Below are positions 8,895-20,800 of a stretch of 36,791 nt of DNA, piece by piece. Below the pieces are notes generated by a model, which saw only the letters and a list, made by a program, of their open reading frames with translations, was not told the origin of the DNA and searched no databases. The DNA is from Alphaproteobacteria bacterium (GTDB lineage Bacteria > Pseudomonadota > Alphaproteobacteria > Micropepsales > Micropepsaceae). The stretch's first letter is position 1; every line of letters starts with the position of its first letter. The stretch lies in assembly GCA_013140995.1 (NCBI GenBank), contig JABFRX010000036.1, forward strand, positions 1 to 36,791, read 5' to 3'. A program made the translations under genes and the position numbers.

Positions 8895-8971
8895 GGGCCT
8901 GTAGCTCAGTTGGTTAGAGCGGGCCGCTCATAACGGTCTGGTCGTAGGTTCAAGTCCTACCGGGCCCACCA
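8895..8971 (+). tRNA. tRNA with CAU anticodon, probably tRNA-Ile2
   Basis: A 77-base cloverleaf with encoded CCA. Acceptor GGGCCTG pairs with CGGGCCC (one T-G wobble), the D-arm is GCTC...GAGC, the anticodon stem is GGCCG/CGGTC around loop CTCATAA, and the T-stem is GTAGG/CCTAC. The anticodon is CAT at bases 34-36. C4-G69 and C5-G68 in the acceptor stem match known TilS determinants, so the C34 is probably made into lysidine and the tRNA reads AUA as isoleucine. Elongator Met is the alternative; initiator Met is excluded because 1-72 is a normal pair. Confidence 0.93.
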
Positions 8972-9048
8972 CCCTTCGCCTTCGGCTTCGGGTGGCTTAC
9001 GCCAGTAGGGCGGGCGTGATGCGAGCTACGGCTCCGCAAACCCAGCCG

Positions 9049-9528
9049 TTACTCCCCTTTGTGCTTCAGTTGTTCTCTTGCGGTTTGGATTTGGCGGCGC
9101 AGGTTCACGGGGTCTTTGAGCATCGGTACGCGGATTTCTCCGGCGCCTGTGCCGTGAACGAAGATCGTGCCGAAGCCGAAGATCCGGCCTAAGATCGATT
9201 CTTCCACGCTGACCTCTTCGATTTTGTCGAGGCTGACTTCTTCCGACTTGATCGAGACGAGGCCCGATTTCTTGACGAAGCGGTCGCTGGTGACCGCGAT
9301 CTCAAGCGCGATGCCGTGTACGAAGCGATAAGCGCCGTAGCAGAACGGAACGAACGCCAAGATCAACAGGAAAATATCGCGAGCTGGAAACAGCTCCACC
9401 GTGCCCAAGATCAACAGCGCCAAGAACGGCCCGGCCAGCAACGCGACGCCGACCCAATAGAGCCAATGATAGCCCGTCGAGAACAGAATGCTCTCGCTCT
9501 TGCCCAATGTGCGGCTGACGTAGCTCAT
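9049..9528 (-). CDS. PH domain-containing membrane protein (bPH2/DUF304 type)
   Basis: A 159-residue protein with two close transmembrane segments (YWVGVALLAGPFLALLILGTV and FLLILAFVPFCYGAYRF) followed by a bacterial PH domain. That domain shows VTSDRFVKKSGLVSIKSEEV, LDKIEEVSVEESILGRIFGFGTI and the strand GEIRVPMLKDP, the typical bPH_2 order. The function is unknown; members often act as membrane-bound scaffolds. It is separated by 44 bases from the start-distal end of the fnr-like gene on the same strand, so the two may be cotranscribed. Confidence 0.9.
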   Translation of the reverse strand: MSYVSRTLGKSESILFSTGYHWLYWVGVALLAGPFLALLILGTVELFPARDIFLLILAFVPFCYGAYRFVHGIALEIAVTSDRFVKKSGLVSIKSEEVSLDKIEEVSVEESILGRIFGFGTIFVHGTGAGEIRVPMLKDPVNLRRQIQTAREQLKHKGE

Positions 9529-9572
9529 CGCGTCCCCTCAAGGCGGCGTGTTCTTTTGGCTTATCAAAAAGG

Positions 9573-10394
9573 TCATAAGCCAGCCGCGCCCGCAAGGGCC
9601 TTCAGCTTTTGGACGTCCTTGATTTCGACCTCTTGCGGCGACGGCAGGCCGATCACGCCCAAACTCCTAACGCGGCTGAAGGCGCGGCTCACGGTTTCGA
9701 GCGTGAGCCCTAAGAAGTCCGCGATGTCGCCACGTGTCATCGGCAGCTTCAGTACGCCCGCCGATGTCTTGGGGCAGCTTGAGGCGTGAAGGTCGAGCAG
9801 GAACGCGGCGACGCGCTCCATCGCCGTGCTGCGGCCGAGCGCATAGGCATGATCGTAGGCAGTCTCGAGTTGGCGCGCGGCGCCGGTGCGATAGCCTTTG
9901 TCGACCGCCGGATACTTCGCCATCAGCTGCTCAAGCGTGCGGCGTTCGAAGCGGCAGACCTCGGCATCGGTCAACGCTTCGGCGTCGAAGTGATGGGCCT
10001 CGTCCGACGGGATGCCGATGAACTGTCCCGCGAACAGAAAGTCGAGGATTTGACGGCGTCCGTCGCCGCTTGTTTTCTGCGCGCGTAAGGTGCCGCGTGT
10101 AATCACGTAACTGTATCTGGCAGGGTCGCCGTCCCACACCAACGTCTCGCCCGCCTTCAGGTTGATACGATGGGACGCTGCCGCAAGGTCGCGGATCTCG
10201 CGGTTGTCGAGGCCGCCGCAGATGGCGCTCTTGCGGGCGGCGCAGGTCAGGCACGCCAACGACTCGAATAACGGATGCGGGCCGTCTTCTCCCCGAATGC
10301 CGATGCGGCCCAAGCCCGAGGCGGAGGGCAATACGGCGCTGCCTTTAGCCGGCGCATACATGGACGCGATTCCGTGGAGTGTCCGGTGCAGCAT
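9573..10394 (-). CDS. Crp/Fnr-family regulator with FNR-type iron-sulfur cysteines
   Basis: A 273-residue protein: N-terminal Cys cluster, cAMP-type beta-roll (about 65-155), dimer helix, and C-terminal helix-turn-helix (TRGDIADFLGLTLETVSRAFSR). Cysteines 48, 51 and 59 (C-x2-C-x7-C) and Cys147 are placed to bind a 4Fe-4S cluster as in FnrL, so it is probably an oxygen sensor that binds DNA when anaerobic. The E-x-x-S-R recognition helix is the FNR type, predicting TTGAT-N4-ATCAA targets; I found no clear one in this window. A later Met (residue 12) is also possible as start. Confidence 0.9.
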   Translation of the reverse strand: MLHRTLHGIASMYAPAKGSAVLPSASGLGRIGIRGEDGPHPLFESLACLTCAARKSAICGGLDNREIRDLAAASHRINLKAGETLVWDGDPARYSYVITRGTLRAQKTSGDGRRQILDFLFAGQFIGIPSDEAHHFDAEALTDAEVCRFERRTLEQLMAKYPAVDKGYRTGAARQLETAYDHAYALGRSTAMERVAAFLLDLHASSCPKTSAGVLKLPMTRGDIADFLGLTLETVSRAFSRVRSLGVIGLPSPQEVEIKDVQKLKALAGAAGL

Positions 10395-10525
10395 AGGTGT
10401 TGGCCAGCACGCCGTCCAACAAGCGGTGCGGGAACATTTGCCGCGGCTTGCCGGATGATGGTGGCTGCTTTAGAACGCCTCCAATTCCGGCACAAACTCT
10501 GGATTTTCGAGGGAACGGCACTCCC

Positions 10526-12184
10526 ATGGCCTCCTATCAGTACGTCTACGTGATGAAGCAGCTGGGTAAGATTTACCCGGGCGGCAAACAGGTCTTGAAG
10601 GACATTTGGCTGTCCTTTCTTCCCGGCGTGAAGATCGGTGTCATCGGTCTGAACGGCTCGGGCAAGTCGACGCTGCTCAAAATCATGGCGGGGCTCGAGA
10701 AAGAGTTCACGGGCGAGGCCTGGGCGGCCGAAGGGGCGCGGGTCGGCTTTCTGTCGCAAGAGCCGCAGCTCGATACGTCGAAGGACGTCATGGGCAACGT
10801 GATGATCGCGGTCGCGAAGAAGAAGGCGGTGCTGGATCGCTACAACGAGATCGCGGCGAACTACACGGACGAAACCGCCGACGAAATGGCCAAGCTTCAG
10901 GACCAGATCGAAGCGCAAGGCTTGTGGGACTTGGAGAGCCAGATCGAGCAAGCGATGGATGCGCTGCGTTGTCCGCCGGGGGATGCGGATGTGTCGAAGC
11001 TTTCAGGCGGCGAGAAGCGGCGCGTGGCGCTGTGCCGGTTACTGCTGGAAGCGCCGGACCTTTTACTGCTCGACGAACCGACGAACCATCTCGACGCGGA
11101 GTCGGTGGCGTGGCTCGAGCATCATCTGAAGGAATACAAAGGTACGGTCGTCCTGGTCACGCACGACCGCTACTTCCTCGACAACGTGACCGGTTGGATT
11201 CTGGAACTCGACCGGGGGCAGGGGATTCCCTACGAGGGCAACTACTCGCAGTGGCTTGAGCAAAAGGAAAAGCGTCTGGCTGTCGAAGCGAAGGGCGAAG
11301 AGGCCCGGCTCAAGACGCTGGTGCGCGAGCGCGAGTGGATTCAGGCCAGCCCGAAGGCGCGTCAGGCGAAGTCCAAGGCGCGTATTCAGGCTTACGAGGA
11401 TCTGTTGGCGCAAGCGGGCAACGCCAAGACCGGCGAGGCGCAGATCATCATTCCGCCCGGGCCGCGCCTTGGGTCGGCGGTGATCGAAGCCAAGGCTTTG
11501 AATAAGGCCTATGGCGACCGGCTTCTCATCGACGATTTGAACTTCACGTTGCCGCCGGGCGGCATCGTCGGCGTGATCGGACCGAACGGCGCGGGCAAGA
11601 CGACGCTGTTCCGCATGCTGACGGAGCAGGAAAAACCGGACTCAGGCGCGCTGAAAGTCGGCGATACGGTCGTCATGGGTTACGTCGATCAATCGCGCGA
11701 TACGCTCGATGCGAAAAAGACGGTTTGGGAGGAAATTTCCGGCGGTCTCGACATTCTGGAATTGGGCAAGCGGCAGATGCAGAGCCGGGCCTATGTTTCG
11801 GCCTTCAACTTCCGGGGGCTCGATCAGCAGAAGAAGGTTGGGCAACTGTCGGGCGGCGAGCGTAACCGGGTGCACTTGGCAAAGATGCTGAAGTCGCATT
11901 GCAATCTGCTGCTTCTCGACGAACCGACGAACGATTTGGACGTTGAAACACTGCGGGCGCTGGAAGACGCGCTGACGGAGTTTGCGGGCTGCGTGATGGT
12001 GATCAGCCACGATCGCTGGTTCTTGGACCGCATCGCGACCCATATGCTCGCCTTCGAAGGCGACAGCCACGTTGAATGGTTCGAGGGCAACTATCAGGAC
12101 TATGAGGCCGATCGGAAGCGACGGCTCGGCGACGACGCGATGGTGCCGCACCGGATCAAGTACAAGAAGCTGGTTCGCAGCTGA
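10526..12184 (+). CDS. ettA: energy-dependent translational throttle protein EttA (ABC-F ATPase)
   Basis: A 552-residue soluble ABC-F protein that gates the ribosomal E site according to the ATP/ADP ratio. There are two nucleotide-binding domains: Walker [10 protein letters not shown] (41-49) with [15 protein letters not shown] and DEPTNHLD, and second Walker [10 protein letters not shown] with [15 protein letters not shown] and DEPTNDLD. A charged inter-domain linker lies between them ([20 protein letters not shown]). The N-terminus [18 protein letters not shown] and the length match EttA. ATG 10526 is preferred; the frame is open to 10397 but the upstream residues do not fit the family. The small lipoprotein gene starts 11 bases after its stop. 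Confidence 0.95.
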   Translation: MASYQYVYVMKQLGKIYPGGKQVLKDIWLSFLPGVKIGVIGLNGSGKSTLLKIMAGLEKEFTGEAWAAEGARVGFLSQEPQLDTSKDVMGNVMIAVAKKKAVLDRYNEIAANYTDETADEMAKLQDQIEAQGLWDLESQIEQAMDALRCPPGDADVSKLSGGEKRRVALCRLLLEAPDLLLLDEPTNHLDAESVAWLEHHLKEYKGTVVLVTHDRYFLDNVTGWILELDRGQGIPYEGNYSQWLEQKEKRLAVEAKGEEARLKTLVREREWIQASPKARQAKSKARIQAYEDLLAQAGNAKTGEAQIIIPPGPRLGSAVIEAKALNKAYGDRLLIDDLNFTLPPGGIVGVIGPNGAGKTTLFRMLTEQEKPDSGALKVGDTVVMGYVDQSRDTLDAKKTVWEEISGGLDILELGKRQMQSRAYVSAFNFRGLDQQKKVGQLSGGERNRVHLAKMLKSHCNLLLLDEPTNDLDVETLRALEDALTEFAGCVMVISHDRWFLDRIATHMLAFEGDSHVEWFEGNYQDYEADRKRRLGDDAMVPHRIKYKKLVRS

Positions 12185-12195
12185 ATGAGGGTCCG

Positions 12196-12564
12196 ATGAA
12201 ACGGCTTGCCACGATATTCATTGCTTTGTTGGTCCTTCAAGCCTGCGAAGCCGGGTCGATGGAAACCGGCGTGATCGAGGGATTGGTCAAGCTTGGGCCG
12301 ATCATGCCCGTGTGCCGCGAGGGCGTGCCCTGCGACGGGGTCTACAAGGGCGCGAAGGTGGTCTTGCGGACGCCGGGCGGGCAAGTGGTCAAGCGTGCGA
12401 CCGCCGACGACAAGGGCGGGTTCTGGATGGACGCCCCCACAGGACGCTTCGAAGTCGCGGTAGATGTCGAAGGACCTTTGCCAAGCTGCACGCCTGCGCA
12501 AATCTCCGTCGCCGCACGTCAGATCGTGCACGTCGAGATCGATTGCGATAGCGGCATCCGCTGA
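12196..12564 (+). CDS. small lipoprotein, carboxypeptidase-regulatory-like fold
   Basis: A 122-residue protein with a short lipoprotein signal (MKRLATIFIALLVLQAC; lipobox L-Q-A-C). The mature part has paired Cys (PVCREGVPCDGVYKG) and a beta-sandwich pattern (GAKVVLRTPGGQVVKRATAD, then DDKGGFWMDAPTGRFEVAV) like carboxypeptidase regulatory or transthyretin-like domains. It lies 11 bases after ettA and is followed by a strong terminator, so it is probably the last gene of an ettA transcript. The fold call is tentative and the role is unknown. Confidence 0.78.
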   Translation: MKRLATIFIALLVLQACEAGSMETGVIEGLVKLGPIMPVCREGVPCDGVYKGAKVVLRTPGGQVVKRATADDKGGFWMDAPTGRFEVAVDVEGPLPSCTPAQISVAARQIVHVEIDCDSGIR

Positions 12565-12568
12565 AGCG

Positions 12569-12597
12569 AAAAACCCCGCCTGACGGGCGGGGCTTTT
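12569..12597. terminator. bidirectional intrinsic terminator
   Basis: CCCCGCC (12574-12580) pairs perfectly with GGCGGGG (12586-12592) around a 5-base loop. It is flanked by AAAAA on the left and CTTTT on the right, so a T-run follows the hairpin in both directions. It lies between the convergent lipoprotein gene (+) and mlaC (-) and can end both transcripts. Confidence 0.88.
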
Positions 12598-12617
12598 ACA
12601 TTCAAGATCTTTGGCGC

Positions 12618-13247
12618 TTAGCGGCCCGAACTCGCCATGATCTGACGCGCTTGCGCGTTCAGGTGTGTGGTGAGCGAGGGAACGCTGCCGCCGTTCTTCG
12701 ACAGGTAGCCCGCGAACTGGTCGCGTTGTTCGACGGAGAGCCAAATGCCCGCGACCTGAATGTCGACGAAGCGGTAACTGCCGTTGGCCCCGAGCACGCG
12801 GAAGGCGACGCGCAGTTGGTCGCGCGCGCCGGGATCGACGACGACCATGTTCACTGTGATGTCTCCGGGCTTGTTGTCGATCGAGCCGGTCACTTTCAGC
12901 GTCTGACCTTTGTATTGGTCGAGGCGCGATTCATAGACGGCCGTCGCAAATTTTGTGAACGCCTGCACGAACGCTTCGACGTCGGCCTCGCTCGCGCCGC
13001 GGCGATAGTTGCCCAGCGTGAACATCGCCGTCTTGCGCGCGTCGGCGTAATTCAAGATGAAGTCGCTGAATTTTGCCCGGCGCTGCGGGTCGCCCGTATT
13101 GCGCAGGATGCCGACGCCACGGTCGATCAAGCCTTGCGCGAAGACTTCAGCGTCGCGGTCGGCGAGTGCGGGGCCGGCTGAGCCCAGCGCCACGAGGGCG
13201 ACGCAGGCGGACAAAAAGGCACGACGAGCTAATACAAAGAGACCCAT
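12618..13247 (-). CDS. mlaC: MlaC-type phospholipid-binding periplasmic protein
   Basis: A 209-residue periplasmic protein of the Ttg2D/MlaC family that ferries phospholipid between MlaA at the outer membrane and the inner-membrane Mla ABC transporter. A signal peptide (RRAFLSACVALVALGSAGPALA) is followed by the family pattern: RRAKFSDFILNYADARK, MFTLGNYRRGASEADVEAF, the Y-x-x-R-L strand, and RVLGANGSYRFVDIQVAGIWL. It is 57 bases downstream of mlaA on the same strand, a retrograde-transport pair. No mlaFEDB genes are in the window. Confidence 0.92.
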   Translation of the reverse strand: MGLFVLARRAFLSACVALVALGSAGPALADRDAEVFAQGLIDRGVGILRNTGDPQRRAKFSDFILNYADARKTAMFTLGNYRRGASEADVEAFVQAFTKFATAVYESRLDQYKGQTLKVTGSIDNKPGDITVNMVVVDPGARDQLRVAFRVLGANGSYRFVDIQVAGIWLSVEQRDQFAGYLSKNGGSVPSLTTHLNAQARQIMASSGR

Positions 13248-13304
13248 AATCCTCGAACCCTCGCGCGTTTGCGGCGCGGATGAAACTGGCTTTCGCGGCG
13301 GGTG

Positions 13305-14153
13305 CTACTTAGCGCTCGAATCTGGGCTAATTGTTGACGGCGCTGTGATGCCGCCGCCAGATTCGAAGTCCGGAAGCTCCTGCGACGGCGCCCCGTTGCG
13401 AATAGAGTCCGCTCGCGATTGGCGGTAAAGGCTACGGATCGAGGCGTAATAGTCAACCGACGAGCGCTCGATATCGTCCAGCGTTTCAATGTTGCGCGAA
13501 CGTAAATCGATCACATTCAAGACAGTACGAGCGATCGGAACATATTCCAGATCGTCGTCGCCCCAATTCACATAGGTGAGCGGGTCAAGTCCGCGGTCAA
13601 CCACGAAGCCGGTAAAATCGCGCGCTGTCGACGGTCCCATCAATGGGAAATAGAAATACGGACCCTCGCCGACGCCCCAAACCGCCAGGGTCTGACCGAA
13701 GTCTTCGTCGTGGTACGGGTGGCCGAGTTCCTTTGCGATGTCGAACAGACCGCCGATGCCGATCGTCGAATTGACGCCGAAGCGCAGCAGCGTTTCGCCT
13801 GCCCGGTCGCCTTCACCCTGGAACAAGTCGTTTGCGAAGATCACCGGCGAGTTCAAATTGTTCATGAAGTTGCGAACGCCGTCGCGCGCGAAGTCTGGCA
13901 CCACCGCGCGATAGCCGATCGCGACCGGACGCAGCAGTATGTCGTCGAGGACTTGGTTCACGTCGAAGAAGAAGCGGTTCGATCCTTCGAACGGATCGTT
14001 CGTGTCGTCTTCGGCAATTTGTTGTGTCGTGACCGTTTGCTGCTCCGGCTGTGCCGGCGGCGGCGTCTTTTGGTCTTCTGCCAATGCATCCGTGCCCGGG
14101 ATCGCAACCGCGCCCATCGCAACAGCCAACAATATGCTCCGCACCGCGCTCAT
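13305..14153 (-). CDS. mlaA: MlaA (VacJ) family outer-membrane phospholipid transport protein
   Basis: A 282-residue MlaA family protein that removes misplaced phospholipid from the outer leaflet. Diagnostic stretches are NDPFEGSNRFFFDVNQVLD, RDGVRNFMNNLNSPVIFAND, LLRFGVNSTIGIGGLFD and EDFGQTLAVWGVGEGPYFYF. The signal peptide (SILLAVAMGAVAIPGTDALA) ends in A-x-A and the protein has no cysteine at all. It therefore cannot be acylated like the E. coli lipoprotein. An in-frame TAG three codons upstream of ATG 14153 excludes a longer start. The C-terminal tail (about 240-282) is low-complexity. Confidence 0.93.
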   Translation of the reverse strand: MSAVRSILLAVAMGAVAIPGTDALAEDQKTPPPAQPEQQTVTTQQIAEDDTNDPFEGSNRFFFDVNQVLDDILLRPVAIGYRAVVPDFARDGVRNFMNNLNSPVIFANDLFQGEGDRAGETLLRFGVNSTIGIGGLFDIAKELGHPYHDEDFGQTLAVWGVGEGPYFYFPLMGPSTARDFTGFVVDRGLDPLTYVNWGDDDLEYVPIARTVLNVIDLRSRNIETLDDIERSSVDYYASIRSLYRQSRADSIRNGAPSQELPDFESGGGITAPSTISPDSSAK

Positions 14154-14330
14154 GCGCTGCTACCCTTTCACGCTTGCTCGACCTTGGTCCCCGCGCGCAT
14201 CGCCTCGCGCAATCTTCGACCCGATACGAACTGGACACCCTTGCGACCCACCCACCGGTAAGCCTGCAAGCGTCCGACCAATTCCTTATACGGTACATGA
14301 TGTTGCCAGCATAAGGTTACGATCCCGTAA

Positions 14331-14346
14331 GAGACTTGAATGTCTC
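14331..14346. promoter_or_regulatory. inverted repeat GAGAC-N6-GTCTC in the mlaA/arsR divergent region
   Basis: GAGAC (14331-14335) and GTCTC (14342-14346) form a perfect 5-bp inverted repeat with spacer TTGAAT, 178 bases upstream of mlaA and 104 bases upstream of the arsR-methyltransferase start. There is no T-run, so it does not look like a terminator; it may be a protein-binding site. With the palindrome at 14411 it is the only notable structure in this 296-base gap. Confidence 0.3.
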
Positions 14347-14410
14347 AAAGGTGTTGCTCTCTTGCCGAGAACGTCAGGTGCAATACATCTAGAAGTTGGC
14401 TCTACCACTG

Positions 14411-14432
14411 CATATAAACATATGTTTATATG
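14411..14432. promoter_or_regulatory. perfect 22-bp palindromic operator of the arsR-metF-metH operon
   Basis: The left half CATATAAACAT (14411-14421) is exactly mirrored by ATGTTTATATG (14422-14432) with no spacer. It is AT-rich in a GC-rich genome, contains TATAAA/TTTATA sequences that may double as a -10 element, and lies 18 bases upstream of the regulator's ATG. ArsR-family dimers bind such sites, so autoregulation of the whole operon by its first gene product is the straightforward inference. Confidence 0.75.
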
Positions 14433-14449
14433 CTCTGAGAGAGGGCGCG

Positions 14450-15427
14450 ATGGCGGATTTGGAAGGAATCTTGGGAGGTCTGAAGGCAGCCGCAGAAGCC
14501 ACGCGGTTGCGTCTGCTCGCGCTTTTCACCAAGGGCGAGTTAACTGTGACCGAAGTCACGCAAATACTACGTCAGAGCCAACCTCGCGTTAGCCGTCATT
14601 TGAAGTTGATGTCGGAGGCGGGGCTCATCGAACGCATCAAGGAAGGCAGCTGGGTCTTCTATCGCCTGGCGGAAGAGGGACCGGCCCGCGCAATCGCCCA
14701 GAAGCTGAGCGAACTCTTGCCGTGGGATGACGTTGTCCTGAAACGGGACGTGGAACGGCTTGATGCCGTGCGCAAACAGCGGCAGGACGATGCGCAAGAA
14801 TACTTTGCGTCGAACGCGGCCGAATGGGACCGATTGCGTGCGTTGCATATTCCCGAAGAGCAAGTGGAAGGCGCGCTACTCGATCTGATCGGGCCTTCAC
14901 AAGTTCCTTCGTACTTGGATTTGGGAACGGGGACCGGCCGTATCCTCGAGTTGGTTTCGTCGCGCGCGGCACGTGCCGTGGGCGTTGATTTGAACGGCGA
15001 GATGCTGGCGCTCGCGCGGGCGCGGATCGAGAAAGCGGCGCTCGCTCACGTGCAGGTGCGTCGCGGCGACTTGTTTCAGCTGCCCTACGGCGAGCGCAGC
15101 TTCGATCTGATCACGTTGCATCAGGTGTTGCACTATCTCGAAGATCCGTCGGCGGCGGTTGCCGAGGCGGCGCGGGTTTTGCGGCCGGGCGGCAAGCTTG
15201 TGATTGTCGACTTCGCGCCGCATGCGCTTGAGTTTTTGCGCGACGATCATCAGCACCGCCGCCTTGGCTTTGCCGACAAGGAAGTGGGGCAGTGGTGTAA
15301 GACGGCGGGCTTGTCGCTTTCGACGACACGCGCGTTTCCGCCGCGCGGGGCGTCGGGCTTGACGGTCGTCGTATGGCTGGCTGTGGCGCCTGCAATCCCC
15401 AAACGCAAAACGGCGGAGGCAGCCTGA
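14450..15427 (+). CDS. ArsR-family regulator fused to a SAM-dependent methyltransferase
   Basis: A 325-residue fusion. Residues 1-90 are an ArsR winged helix (ATRLRLLALFTKGELTVTEV, recognition helix RQSQPRVSRHLKLMSEAGLI, wing ERIKEGSWVFYRL). No CxCxx metal site is seen, so it is unlikely to sense metals. Residues from about 115 onward are a class I methyltransferase with motif I YLDLGTGTGR (155-164), VGVDLNGEML and LHQVLHYLEDPS. Sitting first in an operon with metF and metH, it probably senses SAM or S-adenosylhomocysteine in its methyltransferase-like domain. GAGAGAGG at 14437-14444 is the ribosome binding site and decides ATG 14450 over the longer frame from 14396. Confidence 0.9.
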   Translation: MADLEGILGGLKAAAEATRLRLLALFTKGELTVTEVTQILRQSQPRVSRHLKLMSEAGLIERIKEGSWVFYRLAEEGPARAIAQKLSELLPWDDVVLKRDVERLDAVRKQRQDDAQEYFASNAAEWDRLRALHIPEEQVEGALLDLIGPSQVPSYLDLGTGTGRILELVSSRAARAVGVDLNGEMLALARARIEKAALAHVQVRRGDLFQLPYGERSFDLITLHQVLHYLEDPSAAVAEAARVLRPGGKLVIVDFAPHALEFLRDDHQHRRLGFADKEVGQWCKTAGLSLSTTRAFPPRGASGLTVVVWLAVAPAIPKRKTAEAA

Positions 15428-16283
15428 TGTCGCTCGCCGTATCCTTCGAGTTCTTCCCGCCGCGCACGGATGACATGGACGCGCAGCTCTGGCGTTCGAT
15501 CGGGCGGCTTGCGCCGCTCAATCCGGCGTTCGTTTCGGTGACCTATGGTGCGGGCGGATCGACGCGCGAGCGTACGCACGCAACAATTAAGCGGATGCTC
15601 GCCGAAACGCAGCTGAAGCCCGCGGCGCATTTGACGTGCGTCGGTTCTTCGCGTGAGTCGATCGACGAGATCGTGCGCGACTATCTGCGGTCGGGCGTTC
15701 GCCATATCGTGGCGTTGCGGGGCGACATGCCGGAGCCGGGGCCTTATGCGCAGGTGTCGGACGGCTACGAGTCCACGCCCGATCTCATTCGCGGCATTCG
15801 CAAGATTTGGCCGTTCGAGATCAGCGTTTCGGCGTACCCGGAACGGCATCCGGATTCGCCGTCTGCCGAGCACGACTATGCGCTTCTGCGGGCGAAGATC
15901 GATGCAGGCGCGACGCGTGCGATCACGCAGTTCGTCTACGACACCGACGTCGTGCTGCGCTTTGCGGATCGTGCCTATCGCGAGGGCGTGCGGGTGCCGA
16001 TCGTGCCGGGGATTATGCCTGCGACGAACTTCAAGGGCGTCGTCAGAATGGCGAAGCGTTGTGGGGCGTCGATCCCGGACTCGCTAGCGCGCAAGTTCGA
16101 GGGGCTCGACAACGATCTTGAGACGCGCAAGCTGATTGCGGCAACGGTTGCGGCCGAGCAGGTCGAGAAGCTGCGCCGGCACGGCTTCGATTCGTTCCAC
16201 TTTTACACATTGAACCAGGCGGATCTGACGTTTGCGATCTGCCATCTATTGGGCGTCCGGGCGGAAGCTCCGGCGGCAGGGTC

Positions 16284-16287
<4 letters not shown>
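15427..16287 (+). CDS. metF: methylenetetrahydrofolate reductase
   Basis: A 286-residue FAD enzyme reducing 5,10-methylene-THF to 5-methyl-THF, the methyl donor used by the next gene product. Family features are [13 protein letters not shown] (catalytic Glu region), [40 protein letters not shown] (flavin site) and FITQFVYD-like [15 protein letters not shown]. The C-terminus [15 protein letters not shown] is typical. Start ATG 15427 overlaps the preceding stop (TGATG) and follows a GGAGG box about 8 bases upstream. The frame open to 15373 lies within the regulator gene and is not used. Confidence 0.96.
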
Positions 16288-20009
<3,722 letters not shown>

Positions 20010-20404
20010 GGCAGCGCGATCAGAGCGCCGGTGCCGAACTCGACGGCGATCGATGTAAGGTTGAAGCGCGTCATGGCGCTGTCGATGATGGCCGAGCAGA
20101 GGCGGCAGAAGCCTGCGAGCATCCAGCCCAAGGCCACGGTCAGGAACGCGTGCGGCTCGCCGGTGATCAGCGGGTAGAGCGAGACGCCTGTGAAGACGCC
20201 GCCGTAGGTGGCTCGGACCTCCGAGATCGAGTGGGCGAGGCCGGGGACGGTTTGCAGGCCGATCAGATCGAGCGCGCCTTGGGGCCTGATCAGCCCGAAC
20301 AGTCCAAGGCCCAGGCTGAACAGCGTGGCGGCATAGGAGAGGGTGGCGAGGGCCTCTGCGGGCATCGGGCAAGTCCTGCGGTTGCGTATACCTCTAGATA
20401 CGCA

Positions 20405-20437
20405 AGAAGGGCCGAGGTGATCACCGCCGGCCCTTCT
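20405..20437. terminator. hairpin between the 25-aa gene and the DUF4345 gene, possible terminator
   Basis: AGAAGGGCCG (20405-20414) pairs perfectly with CGGCCCTTCT (20428-20437). The 13-base loop itself contains the palindrome GGTGATCACC. It lies just after the stop of the minus-strand microprotein gene and before the DUF4345 gene. There is no good T-run on either strand, so Rho-independent termination is only probable. Confidence 0.45.
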
Positions 20438-20461
20438 GAATTTCCCCGTCTTTGTCGCGGT

Positions 20462-20539
20462 CTACAGGAGCCCGATTACTATGGCCCCGAGAAACGCGAA
20501 CACGACCCCGGTTGTGATAAGACTCAGCTGCTCAGCCAT
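20462..20539 (-). CDS. 25-residue single-pass membrane microprotein
   Basis: The protein is MAEQLSLITTG followed by the hydrophobic run VVFAFLGAIVIGLL, ending at TAG: a short polar N-terminus and one transmembrane helix. A strong ribosome binding site, AAAGGAGAG, lies 8 bases upstream of ATG 20539, better than most in this window. The gene is followed by a 10-bp hairpin and preceded by a 16-bp hairpin in the leader. No family is recognised; such proteins often bind larger membrane complexes. A longer in-frame extension upstream lacks a start of similar quality. Confidence 0.6.
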   Translation of the reverse strand: MAEQLSLITTGVVFAFLGAIVIGLL

Positions 20540-20582
20540 CGAGAGAGCTCTCCTTTCCTTCAGGGTGACCGTATTCTGCCAC

Positions 20583-20630
20583 GATTTGTCGCAGCGCCCA
20601 ACATGATTCGATACGGCGCTGCAACAAATC
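20583..20630 (-). promoter_or_regulatory. 16-bp leader hairpin upstream of the microprotein gene
   Basis: GATTTGTCGCAGCGCC (20583-20598) and GGCGCTGCAACAAATC (20615-20630) are inverted copies with a single mismatch (a G-U pair in one RNA orientation) around a 16-base loop. It lies 44-91 bases upstream of the 25-aa gene, inside the expected 5' leader. It could be an attenuator, an RNA stabiliser or part of a small RNA. The rest of the gap, 20631-20800, shows nothing convincing. Confidence 0.5.
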
Positions 20631-20800
20631 CACAGGGACCGCACCGTAACTCCATGTATTAACAGAGAAATTCCGACCCGTCGTGGTTAAGAAGGCCACG
20701 GTGTCCATGGTGGGTCTGTGTTCAACGACGAGGCCGCCTTGTCGGTTCTTGCGCGCGGTGTTGCGCGACGGCAACGGATGCGTTGGGCGGCTGCAACAGC

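Noticed and set aside
8968-8994. Hairpin CCACCC...GGGTGG after the tRNA
   Set aside because: It has an internal loop and no T-run, and its first bases overlap the encoded CCA; too weak to call a terminator.
10398-10421. Inverted repeat TGTTGG-N12-CCAACA between the fnr-like gene and ettA
   Set aside because: It is not an FNR box, and a 6-bp repeat with a 12-base gap is easily met by chance in GC-rich DNA.
14154-14449. SAM or SAH riboswitch before the metF-metH operon
   Set aside because: I saw no conserved riboswitch core; the perfect palindrome and the ArsR gene explain regulation more simply.
20532-20708. 58-codon frame upstream of and overlapping the microprotein gene
   Set aside because: Its sequence has no protein-like pattern and includes both arms of the leader hairpin; the strong ribosome binding site serves the shorter gene.
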